From the NCBI RefSeq assembly GCF_904849725.1, contig NC_058522.1, positions 199,065,986-199,129,985 of the forward strand: a stretch of 64,000 bases of DNA, given 5' to 3'. The notes beneath the pieces were generated by a model that saw only the letters and a program-made list of their open reading frames with translations, was not told where the DNA came from and ran no database searches. The translations under genes and the position numbers were made by a program. Positions 46,801-58,886 of the stretch are shown here, piece after piece (position 1 is the first letter of the stretch; every line of letters starts with the position of its first letter). This DNA comes from Hordeum vulgare subsp. vulgare. Its lineage: Eukaryota > Streptophyta > Magnoliopsida > Poales > Poaceae.

Positions 46801-48560
46801 GTTATAGTTCATCACGAAGCACTAGCAGCTTAGTGGCAGTGACTTTGGAGAACCATCACTATCTCATCTGGAAGATTAACTCCCACTTGATTCAAGCGAT
46901 TGTTGTACTCAGACAATCTGAGAACATGCTCAACGATTTGAGCTTTTCTCCTTTACTTTGTATACAAAGAATCTTGTCGGAGGTCTCATACCTCTCAACA
47001 AGGATACGAGCATGGAATCTCAATTTCATCTCTTAGAACATCTCTTATGTTCTGTGACGTTTCAAAACGTCTTCGGCGCCTTGCTTCTAAGCCATTAAGT
47101 ATTACGCACTGAACTATCACGTAGTCATAAAAACATGTATGTCTGATGTTCGCAACATCCACAGACGACGCTCGAGGTGCAGCACACTAAGTGGTGCATT
47201 AAGGACATAAGCGTTTTGCGCAGCAATGAGGACAATCCTCAGTTTCACGGATTCAGTCCGCAAAGTTGCTACTATCATCATTCAACTAAATTTTCTCTAG
47301 GAACATATAAAAACAGTAGAGCTACAACGCAAGCTACATCATAATTTGCAAAGACCTTTTGACTATGTTCATGATAATTAGTTCAATTAATCATATTACT
47401 TAAGAACTCCCACTCAAAAAATACATCTCTCTAGTCATTTGAGTGGTACATGATCCAAATTCACTAACTCAAGTCCGATCATCACGTGAGTTGAGAATAG
47501 TTTCAGTGGTAATCATCTCTATGCTAATCATATCAACTATACGATTCATGCTCGACCTTTCAGTCTCATGTGTTCCGAGGCCATGTCTGCACATGCTAGG
47601 CTCGTCAAGTTTAACCAGAGTGTTCCACGCGTGCAACTATTTTGCACCCGTTGTATGTGAACGTTGAGTCTATCACACCCGATCATCCCGTGGTGTCTCG
47701 AAACAACGAACTATCGCAACGGTGCACGTCGAGGAGAACACAATTTCATCTTCAAATTTTAGTGAGAGATCATCTTATAATGCTACCGTCGTTCTAAGCA
47801 AAATAAGGTGCATAAAAGGATTAACATCACATGTAATTCATAAGTGACATGATATGGCCATCATCTCGTGCTTCTTGATCTCCATCACCGAAGCACCGGC
47901 ATGATCTTCTTGTCACCGGCGCCACACCATGATCTCCATCATCGTGCCGCCATCGAGGTTGTCGTGCTATCTATGCTATTACTACTAAAGCTACGACCTA
48001 GCAATATAGTAAACGCATCCGCAAACACAAACGTTAGTTTAAAGACAACCCTATGGCTGCTGCCGGTTGCCGTAGCATCGACGTGCAAGTCGATATTAAC
48101 TATTACAACATGATCATCTCATATATCCAATATATCACATCACGTCATTGGCCATATCATATCACAAGCATACCCTGCAAAAACAAGTTAGACGTCCTGT
48201 AATTTGTTGTTGCTTGTTTTACGTGGCTGCTATGGGTATCTAGTATGACCGCAACTTACTTATGAAAAAAACACAACGAAGATGTGCAAATTGCTATTTA
48301 ACCTCTCCAAGGACCGCCTCGGTCAAAACCAATTCAACTAAAGTTGAAGAAACAAGCAGCCGCCAGTCATCTTTATGCAACGAGGTTGGATGTCAATCTA
48401 TGAAACCAGTCTCTCGTAAGCGTACGAGTTATGTCGGTCCGGCCCGCTTCAATCCAACAATACCGCCGAATCGAGAAAAGACTAAGGAGGGCAGCAAATC
48501 GAACATCACCATCCACAAAACCTTTTGTGTTCTACTCGAGATAACATCTACGCATGAACC
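43900..48560 (-). pseudogene. BARE-type gag-pol relic
   Basis: Recognisable minus-strand islands in several frames: pre-integrase TTYLLHCRLSHVGVKCMKKLHADG (46110-46030), integrase C-terminal CDTDVNKFQSDKLEPKADKSIFIGYP (45340-45260), and RT residues KARFVAK near 44735 and VDYDETF-like near 44690. Numerous stops and frameshifts occur throughout. No frame over about 100 codons survives, so no product is made. Confidence 0.85.
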
Positions 48561-48577
48561 TAGCTCATGATGCCACT
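48560..48577 (-). promoter_or_regulatory. Mutated primer binding site of the BARE-type element
   Basis: The minus strand reads AGTGGCATCATGAGCTAG next to the LTR end. It corresponds to TGGTATCAGAGCCTAG with several changes. Confidence 0.7.
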
Positions 48578-50406
48578 CTTGGGGAACGTTGCATGGGAAA
48601 CAAAAATTTCCCTACGCACACGAAGACCTATCATGGTGTTGTCCACCTACGAGTGGAGATTAGATCTACGTACCCTTGTAGATTGCACAACCGGAAGCGT
48701 TAAGAAACGTGGTTGATGTAGTGGAACGTCTTCGCGTCCCTCGAACCGTCCCACGAACCGCCCCTCGATCCATCCCACGAACCGTCTCGCGATCCGTCCC
48801 ACGATCCATCCCGATCTAGCGCCGAACGGACGACACCTCCGCGTTCAGCACACGTACAACTCAATGACGATCTCGGCCTTCTTGATCCAGCAAGAGTGAC
48901 GGAGAAGTAAATGAGTTCTCTGGCAGCGTGACGGCGTGCCGGTGTTGGTGATGAACTATTCCTGCAGGGCTCCGCTCGAGCTCCGCAGAAATCTAATCTA
49001 GAGGAAGAACTACGAGGTGTAGGTTTGAGTTGCACGTGGCAAAGTTGTGTCTCAAAAGCCCTAAACCTGTAGTATATATAGGAGGAGGGGAGAGGCATCC
49101 CTAGGCAGCTTTGGCGCACCAAGGAGTCCTCCTTGGGTCGGCCAAAGTGGGAGAGAGGGAGGAGTCCTTCTCCAATCCCACTTGGATTAGGACTCCTTCC
49201 TTATTTTCCCACCTCTTTTGGATTTTCCACTTTTCCCTCATGGGCTTTCCTTGGATGACTTTTTCAACCCATTATACCTTATTGTACATCCAATAAACCC
49301 AAGTGGACCCCTTGGGGAGTGGTGGGCCCACCCAGTGGGCCCCCGAAACCCATTCGTCACTCCCGGTACACTGCCGACAATGCCCGAAAACTTTATGCAA
49401 TCCAAACACCAACTTCCTATATATCAATCTTTGTTTGCGGACCATTCTGGAAACCCTCGTGATGTCCGTGATCTCATCCGGGACTCTGAACAACTTTCGC
49501 TCACCAACATATATAACTCAACTATACTAAAACACCATCGAACCTTAAGTGTGCAGACCCTGCGGGTTCGAGAACTATGTAGACATGACCCGAGACACTC
49601 CTCGGACAATGTCCAATAGCGGGACCTGGATGCCCATATTGGATCCTACATATTCTACGAATATCTTATCGCTTGAACCTTTGTGCCAAGGATTCATATA
49701 ATCCCGTAAAACATTCCCTTTGTCCTTCGGTATGTTACTTGCCCGAGATTTGATTGTCGGTATCCCTATACTTATTTCAATCTCGTTACCGGCAAGTCTC
49801 TTTACTCGTTCCGTAATACAAAATCCCCATGACTCACACTTGAGTCACATTGCTTGCAAGGCTTATATGTGATGTTGTATTACCGAGTGGGCCCCGAGAT
49901 ACCTCTCCGTCACACGGAGTGACAAATCCCAGTCTTGATCCATGCTAACTCAACGAACACCTTCGGAGATACCTGTAGAGCACCTTTATAATCACCCAGT
50001 TACGTTGCGACGTTTGATACACACAAGGTATTCCTCCGGTGCGAGTAAGTTACATGATCTCATGGTCATAGGAATGAATACTTGACACGCAGAAAACAAT
50101 TGCAACAAAATAACACGATCACATGCTACTTGTATAATTTGGGTCTTGTCCATCACATGATTCTCCTAATGACGTGATCCCGTTATCAAGTGACAACACT
50201 TGCCTATGGCCAGGAAACCTTGACCATCTTTGATCAACGAACTACTCAACTAGAGGCTCACTAGGGACAGTGTGTTGTCTATGTATCCACACATGTATTT
50301 GAGTTTCCAATCAATACAATTCTAGCATGGATAATAAACGATTATTATGAACAAGGAAATATAATAATAACTAATTTATTATTTCCTCTAGGGCATATTT
50401 CCAACA
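48578..50406 (-). repeat. 5' LTR of the BARE-type element (about 1829 bp)
   Basis: It starts TGTTGGAAATATGCCC on the minus strand at 50406 and ends near CTTGGGGAACG (plus) at 48578. The terminal CA is altered. It is partner to 41691-43544. Confidence 0.93.
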
Positions 50407-51176
50407 CCATTATGTTCTGAGATTGATGTTGGTATGACTTTGCTATGCTTAATGCTTGTCACTAGGGCCCGAGTGCCATGATTTCAGATCTGAACCTATT
50501 ATGTTTTCATGAATATATATGTGTTCTTGATCATATCTTGCAAGTTATAGACACCTATTACGAGTTATGATCCGCATCCCCCAGAGTGACAATAACTGGG
50601 ATTCTTTCCGGTGATTACCGTAGTTTGAGGAGTTCATGTATTCACTAAATGCTAATGCTTTGGTCCGATTCTCTATTAAAAGGAGGCCTTAATGTCCCTT
50701 AGTATCCATTAGGACCCCACTAACACGGGAGGGTAAGGCAAACGATGTCATGCAAGTTCTTTTTCATAAGCACGTATGACTATATATGGAATACATGCCT
50801 ACATTACATTGATGAAGTGGAGCTAGTTCTGTATCACCCTATGTTATGAATGTTGCATGATGAATGCCATCCAACATAGTTATCCATCACTGATCCATTG
50901 CATACAAGCTTTCCACGTATTGATCTTTGCTAAGTTACTTTTCCGTTACTACTGTTATGATCACTACAAAACTGCTACTGTCACGTTTGCCACCGTTATC
51001 GTTACTTCCATACTACTTTGCTGCAGATATTAAGTCTTTCACGTGTGGTTGAATTGACAACTTAGCTGCTAATACTCGAGAATATTCTTTGGCTTCCCTT
51101 GTGTCGAATTAATAAATTTTGGTTGAATACCCTACCCTCGAAAACTGTTGCGATCCGCTATACTTGTGGGTTATCA

Positions 51177-51337
51177 AGGGCAAAACAGGGGTGGCGGCAT
51201 GGCGGCGGCGGCATGAAGGCGCACGCGGGATTAGGGATGGTGGTCGCGCTAGCTAAGGCCCCGATGGAGTGGGCGACTGTGTCAGAGGAGGCAACAGGAT
51301 CGTCGGAGTCGACCATGGACCGGGGACGGTCGTCGGG
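51177..51337. other. 160-bp GC-rich island between two LTRs
   Basis: Its composition and sequence (including 'ggtggcggcatggcggcggcggcatg') differ from the flanking LTRs, and I recognise no element. It may be leftover pre-insertion DNA or LTR-internal filler. Confidence 0.4.
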
Positions 51338-52559
51338 TGATATGTTTCCGTCATATCTATAATTTTCGAATGTTTGATTCCATTATTTTACAACTTATCT
51401 ATTGTTTTGACAACAATTTATATGATTTTCTTGGACTAACATATTGATCCAGTGCCACTGTCAGTTCCTGTTTGTTTCTTGTTTTTTTCACAAAAAAACC
51501 ATATCAAACGAAGTCCAAATGTGATAAAAATTTATGGATATTTATTTTAGGATATATGTGAATTTTAGGAAAAAGAATCGGGTGCGTCGGGCAAGCTCGT
51601 GGGCGCTTCAGAGGTTGGTTGGGGTGTCCTTAGGCAATAAGGAAGCTAATATCCGGATAGAAAATCAAATTTCCAGCCCAACTGGAGTTATGTATCTCCG
51701 AATATTTAAGAAATGGTGAAACACTGGAAAAAAGGTACATGGAACAGAAGAGAAACAGAGAGAGAGATCCAATCTCGGAGGGGCTTTTTCCCTCCAGGAG
51801 CCATGGCGGCCATGGACCAGAGGGGAACTCACCTCACATCTAGGAGGGAGGCCAAGCAATAATAAGGAGGGGGCTCTCCCCCCTCTCTTTGGTGGTGCCG
51901 GAGCGCTACTAGGGGGATCATCATGGCGACGATCTACACCAACAACTCCGTCATCTTCCTCAACACCACCATCGCCTCCCCTCATCTATTTGAAGTAGTC
52001 CACTCTCCCGCAAGCCGTTGTACTCCCTACTTCAACATGGTGCTTTATACTTCATAATATTATCCAATGATGTGTTGCCATCCTATGATGTTAGATTATA
52101 TTTATTTTTTTCTATGGGTTGATTGATGATCTTTGTCGGTGCACTAAAGACTGGGGTCCCTAGTGCCCCAGACTTGTGCACGGGCGCGAAGAGCCCCTGT
52201 CGGTAGGGCATGGCAGGACCGAGACAAGATACAACCCCCAAGATTATCGAAGGCCTCGGCAAGCCCGCCTTGCCGGGGAGATGACCAAGGCCACGCCCAT
52301 TTGGTGGGCGTGATGAACTCACCAAGTACAAGACCTCGGCAAGCCTCGCATGTCGGGATGATGACTGAAGCCCCCTGCAAGCTCCCTTGACGGGACGAAG
52401 ACCCAAGGCCTCGGCAAGCTCCATGCCGGGATGATGGAGCTGGGTGATGCTTCCATGCTACCTAGCATAGATGTCCTTTGTAACTCCTCTTATGTGACGT
52501 GAATGTTCAGATCCATTAGATTCAAAACAATAGTTTGATATTGACGTGGAGACAATAAT

Positions 52560-55076
52560 ACTTCAAGCAAACTAGCAAGGTAATCATGAACTTTCAAAAT
52601 AACAAGGCCAAAAGAAAGTTATCCCTACAAAATCATATAGTCTGGCTATGCTCTATCATCCTTGCACAACGAATTTAAATCATGCACAACCTCAGCATTG
52701 GCCAAGTAATTGTTTTCACACCTTTACTTTCTCAAACTTTTTCAACTCTCACGCAATACATGAGCGTGAGCCATGGTTTTAGCACTATAAGTGGAATGGA
52801 GTGTGGTGGAGGTTGCAAGGCAAACAAGGAGAAGATGGTCACATTGACTAGGCATATCAACGAGCTATGGAGATGCTCATCAATAAATATCAACGTAAAT
52901 GAGTAGGGATTGCCATACAAATGATGCACTAGAGCTAAGAGTATGTGAAAGCTCTTAAAGAAAACTAGTGGGTGTGCATCCAACTTGCTTGCTCACGAAG
53001 ACCTAAGGCAATTTTGAGGAAGCCTATCATTGGAATATACAAGCCAAGTTATATAATGAAAATTTCCCACTAGCTATATGGTGGTGACAAAACGAGAGAC
53101 TCTCAATCATGAAGATCATGGTGCTTAATAAGCACAAGTGTGGAAAGATAGTAGCATTGTCCCTTCTCTCCTTTTCTCTCATTTTTTGGTGGGCTCTTTG
53201 GCCTGTTTTTTTTGGTGGGCATCTTTGGCCTCTTTTTGTAAATGGGCTTCGCTGGCCTCTTTTATTTCCTCACATGGGACAATGCTCCATCAATGATAAT
53301 CATCACACTTACAACTCAAAACTTAGAGCAATGATAACTCTATATGAAATGCCTTCGGTAGTGTACCGTGGCAATGATCTAGCATGGCATAGACATCAAT
53401 GGAAACATCATGCTAGCTATCTTATGATCATGCAATGGCAATGTAGAAGTGGCGGCACATGTCATGGTGGTAGTTGCATGGCAATATTTCTCGGAATGGC
53501 TTTGAAAAAGCCATAGTAGGTAGGTATGGTGGCTGTTTTTAGGGAGGCTAATGGTGGGTTTTGTGCACCGGCGAAAGTTGCACGACACTAAAGAAGATAG
53601 TGATGGTGGAAGGTGGAAGTGCATCTAAACCATGGACTCAACATTAGTCATGAAGAACTCTTATACTTGTTGCAAAAGTTTTAGTAGTAATCAAAACAAA
53701 GCATTCAACGCATACTCCTAGGGGAAGGGTTGGTAGGTATAAACCATCGCGCGATCCCGACCGCCACACAAAGGATGACAATCAATAAACTAATCATGCT
53801 CAGACTTCATCACATATCGGTTCACCATGCGTGCATGCTACAGGCATCACTAACTTCAACACAAGTATTTCTAGATCCACAACACTTTACTAGTATAACT
53901 TCAATATTACCACAACCACAACTCAAAACTAATTGAGATGAATCAAACTTCTCTAACCACTCAATGCACATGAAGGTTGAAGTTTTCATATCCCTTTGGA
54001 TAACTACCCCTTTTGAGACTACTTTTATATCATAGATCAGCTACCAAGCCACGCACCGCTGTGCTCTAAAAGATATAAGTGAAGCACATAGAACAAAATC
54101 AACTAGCTCAAAAGATATAAGTGAACCACATGTGAGTTGAATTGTCTAACCAAAGGATATAAGTGAAGCTCGACAAAATCACGGTGAGTGCATGTCTCTC
54201 TCTCTAGGTGTGCAGCAAGGAAGATTGTGACACAACAAAAATAAAGACTCCTACGGTACAAGACGCTCCAAGCAAAACACATAACATGTGGTGAATAAAA
54301 ATATAGCCCCAAGTAGCGTTACGGATGGATTGAAGACGAAAGAGGGGATGCCTTCCCGGGGCATCCCCAAGCTTAGGCTTTTTCGCCATCCTTGAATCAA
54401 CTTGGGGTGCCTTGGGCATCCCCAAGCTTGAGGTCTTGCCACTCTTTATATATTTGTCCATAAGAACTTCACCCAAAACTTGAAAACTTCACAACACGAA
54501 ACTTAAACAGAAACTCGTGATAACATTAGTATTAGAAAGTAAACCACCACTTCCTTAGGTACTGTAGCAAACTTAAATTCTACTTATGTTGATGTTGGGT
54601 TACTGTATTTTCAATCTTTCATGGCTAATACCCCCGATACTATCCATAGTTTCATCAAAATAAGCAACCAACTCAACAAAAACATAATATTTTAATAGCA
54701 GACCAGTCTGTAGCAATCTGTATACTTCGTATACTTCTGTTACTTCAAAAATTCTGAAAAATACGACAGTCTGAAGAATTTGCGTAGCAATCAACAGCAA
54801 AAAGAATCAACTCAAAAGCTCTTACAGAAAAAACATGAAAATTCTTTTCGTGAGCAGAAAGTTTCTATCTTTTCTAGCATGACCAAACGATCATCCCCAA
54901 GTCTAATCATAACGGTTTTACTTGGCACAAACGCAAAAGAAACACAAAAACACAATCATAAGAGAATTATGAAAGTGTGGAAAACACAAAACAGAAAGAA
55001 TAAGGATAGATTCGTTGGGTTGCCTCCCAACAAGCGCTATTGTTTAACGCGCTTAGCTAGGCATAAGGTGATGGAA
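52560..55076. other. Non-coding interior of the third Athila-like element
   Basis: It resembles the interior at 36086-38881: a pyrimidine/'tttggcct' tract at 53158-53262, and PPT-like 'ggcatccccaagctt' at 54360 and 54414. Short open frames only. Confidence 0.65.
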
Positions 55077-55760
55077 TCACGTATAGTCATCTTTGGTGCT
55101 CAAACCATAAGTAGTGTGATCATTTATCATCTTAAGATCTTCATCTTTATTGGATGACTCACCACTAGCTTTAGGAACAAAAACAGACTTCACGGTCTTT
55201 TTGAGAGTGAGATTTGGAGTATTTTGCACAGTGGAAAAAGCGGAACCCAAGTTGGTTATGACATCTTCTAGTTTGCCAATTCTAGAGGAATCATTAACTA
55301 TAGGTTCCTTCTCCCTTAAATTTTTCAAAATCATTCGCACTTTGGAGCCGTACTGAGTAATTTGATTGTGGATCTTTCTATCCAAACCCTCAATAAGTTC
55401 AATTGTGGCAATTTTGCTTTCAATGGCGTCAAGCCTTTGCATCACGTGTTCCAAGGTCAAGGTAGTTCCATTAACCATGAGCGGGGGTGAGCCTACCAAA
55501 TTCATGATAGCTCCATAGGAGTCAACAGTATGGCTCCCCAAAAAATTCCCGCCTACAATGGTATCAAGAATATACTTATTCTAAGGAGAAATTCCAACAT
55601 AAAAACTGCGAAGAAGAATGGTAGTGGATTGCTTACGAGTAGATCTACTTTGAGCATTGCAAATCCTGTACCAAGCGTCCTTTAAATTTTCTTCCTCAAT
55701 CTGCTTGAAATTGAGAACTTCGTTCTCAGGGGTATCATTTGGAGTGGTGGGTCTAGCCAT
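55077..55760 (-). pseudogene. Athila-like gag relic with one in-frame stop
   Basis: ATG at 55760: MARPTTPNDTPENEVLNFKQIEEENLKDAWYRICNAQSRSTRKQSTTILLRSFYVGISP, then a stop TAG at 55581-55583. The same frame continues NKYILDTIVGGNFLGS...VMQRLDAIESKIATIELIEGLDRKI to the end at 55077. DAWYRICNAQ is a conserved Athila gag motif. The first stop probably derives from CAG by a C-to-T change. The encoded protein would be about 227 residues, much shorter than a full gag-pol. Confidence 0.85.
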
Positions 55761-56003
55761 TGATGGACTATCCCACACACAAACGAGCCGGAGGTAAGCG
55801 AGTGAAACGGGCGGAAAAAGGAGTCAAAAGACGAAAGAAAACGACAAAGGAGAAAGAAAAAAAGAAAACGGCAAAGGAGAAAGGCAAACGAAAACGGAAA
55901 ATGTGAAGTGGGGGAGAGGAAAACGAGAGGCAACTCACAAAAAAAAGTAAATGCAAGAGATGAGTTTGTGACACCTACTTGGACAGATCTTGACTTGATC
56001 TCT

Positions 56004-56069
56004 CCCCGGCAACGGCGCCAGAAATCCTTCTGCTACGGCAACAAAAGACCTTCCCCGGCAACGGCGTTA
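56004..56069 (-). promoter_or_regulatory. Duplicated primer binding site (two copies, 49 bp apart)
   Basis: The minus strand has TGGCGCCGTTGCCGGGG (56020-56004, perfect) and TAACGCCGTTGCCGGGG (56069-56053, first bases changed), with flanks repeated as well ('tccttctgct'). The degraded copy is the one next to the LTR. Confidence 0.88.
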
Positions 56070-56079
56070 GAGGTCCTTC

Positions 56080-57627
56080 TGCTGCTGGCTATGTCTATAG
56101 GGATTTCCTTGGCAAATATGCAAAGGATTCCCCCGTGGCCTTAGAGCCTTGCGTTGGTGTTCCCTTGAAGAGGAAAGGGTGATGCAGCACAGAAGCAGTA
56201 AGTATTTCCCTCAGTTTGAGAACCAAGGCATCGATCTAGTAGGAGGATCGCGTCAAGTCACAAGTACCTGCACAAACACAAAGAGCTTTCACCCAACGCT
56301 ATGAAGGGGTTGTCAATCCCTTATAGATTGTTTGCAAAGTGAGAACTAAAAGCAAAAAGTAAACAAAGCAAAGTAAAAGTAAAAGTGGAGACGATAGTTG
56401 TGAATAGACTCGGGGGCCGTAGTGTTCACTAGTGGCTTCTCTCATGAAAGCAAGTAGACAGTGAGTGAACGAATTACTGTCGAGCAATTGATAGAACCGC
56501 GGAAAGTCATGACGTTCTCTATGGCAATGATCATATCTATAGGCATCACGTCCAAAACAAGTAGACCGATACTTTCTGCATCTACTACTATTACTCCACC
56601 CGTTGACCACTATCCAGCATGCATCTAGTGTATTGAGTTCAAAAGAACAGAGTAACGCCTTAAGCAAGATGACATGATGTAGATGGACAATCTCAAATCT
56701 ATGATGAAAGCCCATCTTGTTACACTTGATGGCAACAACATGATGCGTGCCTTGCTGCCCCTTCTATCACTGGGAAAGGTCGCCGCACGGTATGAACCCA
56801 AAACCAAGCACTTCTCCCATTGCAAGAATCATAGATCTATTTGGCCAAACAAAACCCAAGACTCGGAGAGACTTACAAGGATATCAAATCATGCATATAA
56901 GAAATCAGCAAAGACTCAAATATAAATCATAGATAATCTGATCACAAATCCACAATTCATCGGATCTCCACAAACACACCGCCAAAGAGGATTACATCGG
57001 ATAGATCTCCATGAAGATCATGGAGAAATTTGTATTGAAGATCCAAGAGAGAGAAGAAGCCATCTAGCTACTAACTACGAACCCGTAGGTCTGAAGTGGA
57101 CTACTCACGAGTCATTGGAGAGGCGATGATGTTGATGTAGAAGCCCTCCAACTCCAAAGTCCCCTCCGGCAGGGCACCGGGAAGGGTGTCCAGATGAGAT
57201 CTCGCGGAAACGGAAGCTTGCGGCGGGGGAAAAGTGGTTTCGTGGATGCCCTGATTTTTTCTCGGATTTTAGGGAATTTATAGGCCGAAGAGCTAGGGCA
57301 GGGGAGCGCCAGGGAGGCCACAAGCCTGGTCACCGCGGGCCCCCTGGCCGTGGTGTCGAGGCTTGTGGGCTCCCTGCCTTGGCCCTCAAGTCCCCCGATC
57401 TTCTTCTGTTCTGGAAAATTTTATTTCGGGGATTTTATTCCGTTTGGACTCCGTTCCAAAATCAGATCTGAAAAGAGTCAAAAACACAGAAAAAACAGGA
57501 ACTGTCACTTGGCACTGAATTAAAAAATTAGTCCCAAAAAAGATATAAAAGGTATATAAAACATCCAAAGTTGACAAGATAACAACATGAAACCATCAAA
57601 AATTATAGATACGTTTGAGACGTATCA
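56080..57627 (-). repeat. 5' LTR of the third Athila-like element (about 1548 bp)
   Basis: It starts TGATACGTCTCAAACGTATC on the minus strand. The plus-side end TGCTGCTGG at 56080 is placed by its position next to the PBS repeats. The interior shares LTR layout with 39982-41616, including 'tccggcagggcaccgggaag' near 57167. Confidence 0.82.
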
Positions 57628-58859
57628 CTGGGCACTGGAGGGCAACCGCCCTTGCCAGAGTGCCACCGCCCCCAAGTTCCAGCGCATTCCGCATGCGTCG
57701 GCGCAGTGTACAGGTGTTGAAACACTTGGACAAGTGTCTTCACCATCACATCGCTCACAAGGACAAGACGTGCATTTAATGCACCTGACAGCGGTAGATG
57801 GATAAGCACCGCTCTAGGTTCACTATAACTCCTCATGAACCTACCATCGAGCACTGTAGGTGACCCCTTTGCCTATAAAAGGAGGCCCTTAGCTCATTCA
57901 TAAGGGGTTAAACTCTTTGGACATTGACTCATAAGACGATCATCAACAGTCATTGTAACAATCAACAACAAAAATGCTTAATACAACCAGACAAGCAGGA
58001 CGTAGGGTGTTATGCGTAAGCGGCCCGAACCTGGGTAAAAGGCTTGCCGGGTGCTGATCGCTAGCTCTGCTCTTCACGTCACCTCTCCCCGCCTTACGAT
58101 CACAAGGGTTTCATGTTGATTCCCATAGGTGTCAACCTCGCACCGCCGATAATCTTGATTGGTTTGAGTTGCGTATTTTATTTTGGTGTTGTCCTATGGT
58201 CCCTTCTATGTTGCGCACACGTGTGTGTGTGTGGGGGGGGGGGTCTAGTTGTAGGGTGTTGCAATACGTTCATGATTCGCTTATAGTGGGTAGCGAGAGT
58301 AACGAAAGCTTAGACATGAGTAAGGGGGTTGATGCGTATGGAAGTAACGGGGACTTGTTACTTAATGCTATGGTTGGGTTTACCTTAATGATTTATATTA
58401 GTTGTGGATGCTTGCTAGAGGTCCAGTCATAAGTTCATATGATCCAAATACAAAAAGTATGTTAGCTCATGCCTCTCCCTCATATAAAATTCCAATGATG
58501 ATTATCGATCTTGTTACCAATTGACTAGGACAATCTCACAATCCTTCCACCATTTTTTGCACTTGCTATATTAACTTAATTATTACTTAATCTAGATAGC
58601 CCCTCACCTTTACTTCCGTGTTCTTTATTATCTTGCAAACCTGTTAGTTTACACCTACAAAGTAGTGCTAGTTTTATTCTCGCAAAGTAGTTTATATCTT
58701 GTTCTAGGTAAAGTGAGCATTGTTGCGCGTAGAGTTGTATGGGTGGCTGATAGAACTTGAGAGAATATTAATTCTATCTTTATATCCTCTTTGGGTTTGA
58801 CACTCTTACTTATCGAAAAAGGCTATAAAAGATCCCCTATACTTGTGGGTTATCAAGAC

Positions 58860-58886
58860 CTTTTTCTGCCACCGTTGCTGGGAAGC
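58860..58886 (+). promoter_or_regulatory. Degraded Athila primer binding site
   Basis: CTGCCACCGTTGCTGGGAA follows the LTR end after 'agacctttt'. It corresponds to TGGCGCCGTTGCCGGGGA with several transitions. Confidence 0.75.

Larger units (their letters stand above)
41691..50406 (-). mobile_element. BARE-1/WIS/Angela-type Copia retrotransposon (degenerate)
   Basis: 8.7-kb minus-strand element. The LTRs match the BARE-1/WIS/Angela family as I remember it: TGTTGGAAATATGCCCTAGAGG at the start and GTTCCCCAA at the end, length about 1.83 kb. The flanking 5-mers are CCACT (41686-41690) and CCATT (50407-50411), one transition apart. The interior (43545-48577) contains a heavily mutated gag-pol. 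The LTRs differ at many positions, so the insertion is old compared with the Copia element at 2.4 kb. Confidence 0.95.
34053..51176 (+). repeat. Sabrina-type LTR split into three pieces (34053-34428, 41617-41690, 50407-51176)
   Basis: Joined, the pieces read as one plus-oriented Athila-lineage LTR. 34053-34428 ends 'catcgtaggcttgctgg'. 41617-41690 continues 'gacggtgatgggttggatgag' to 'tttgatccctagtacccact'. 50407-51176 continues 'ccattatgttctgagattg' to the terminal 'tacttgtgggttatca'. The pieces are separated by an Athila-like element and a BARE element, each with a recognisable target duplication. The LTR's own 5' end is missing at the junction with the Tat LTR. No PBS follows 51176, so it may be a solo LTR. 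Confidence 0.85.
52445..57627 (-). mobile_element. Third Athila-like element, nested in the solo LTR; left LTR lost
   Basis: It is flanked by CTGGG at 52440-52444 and 57628-57632. The right end is a TGATACGTCTCAAACG terminus on the minus strand (57627), followed by an LTR (to about 56080), a duplicated PBS, a gag-like relic and non-coding interior. The left end begins TG but has no matching LTR, so the 3' LTR has been deleted almost completely or the left boundary is coincidental. It has no RT or integrase. Confidence 0.75.
52134..58151 (+). mobile_element. Solo LTR of a Tat-type Gypsy element, itself split by a nested element
   Basis: The left piece 52134-52444 starts TGTCGGTGCAC. The right piece 57633-58151 has a TATA box (CTATAAAAGG at 57872-57881) and 'gcccgaacctgggtaaa', and ends CCGATA (TA for CA). 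It is flanked by a perfect 5-bp duplication ATCTT (52129-52133 and 58152-58156), with no internal domains of its own, which is the signature of a solo LTR. The LTR was about 830 bp before the nested insertion. Confidence 0.82.
51338..58855 (+). repeat. Athila-type 5' LTR in two pieces (51338-52133 and 58157-58855)
   Basis: It starts TGATATGTTTCCGTCATATC, a mutated TGATACGTCTCC... terminus, and ends 'atacttgtgggttatca' at 58855. Excising 52134-58156 joins 'gattgatgatctt' to 'gattggtttgag', a smooth LTR sequence of about 1495 bp. It is followed by a degraded PBS and decayed coding, so it is the 5' LTR of a plus-strand element continuing to about 60947. Confidence 0.88.

Noticed and set aside
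58219..58243. GT repeat followed by a run of G as a functional site
   Set aside because: It is a simple-sequence tract inside an Athila LTR and a likely slippage or assembly-error site.
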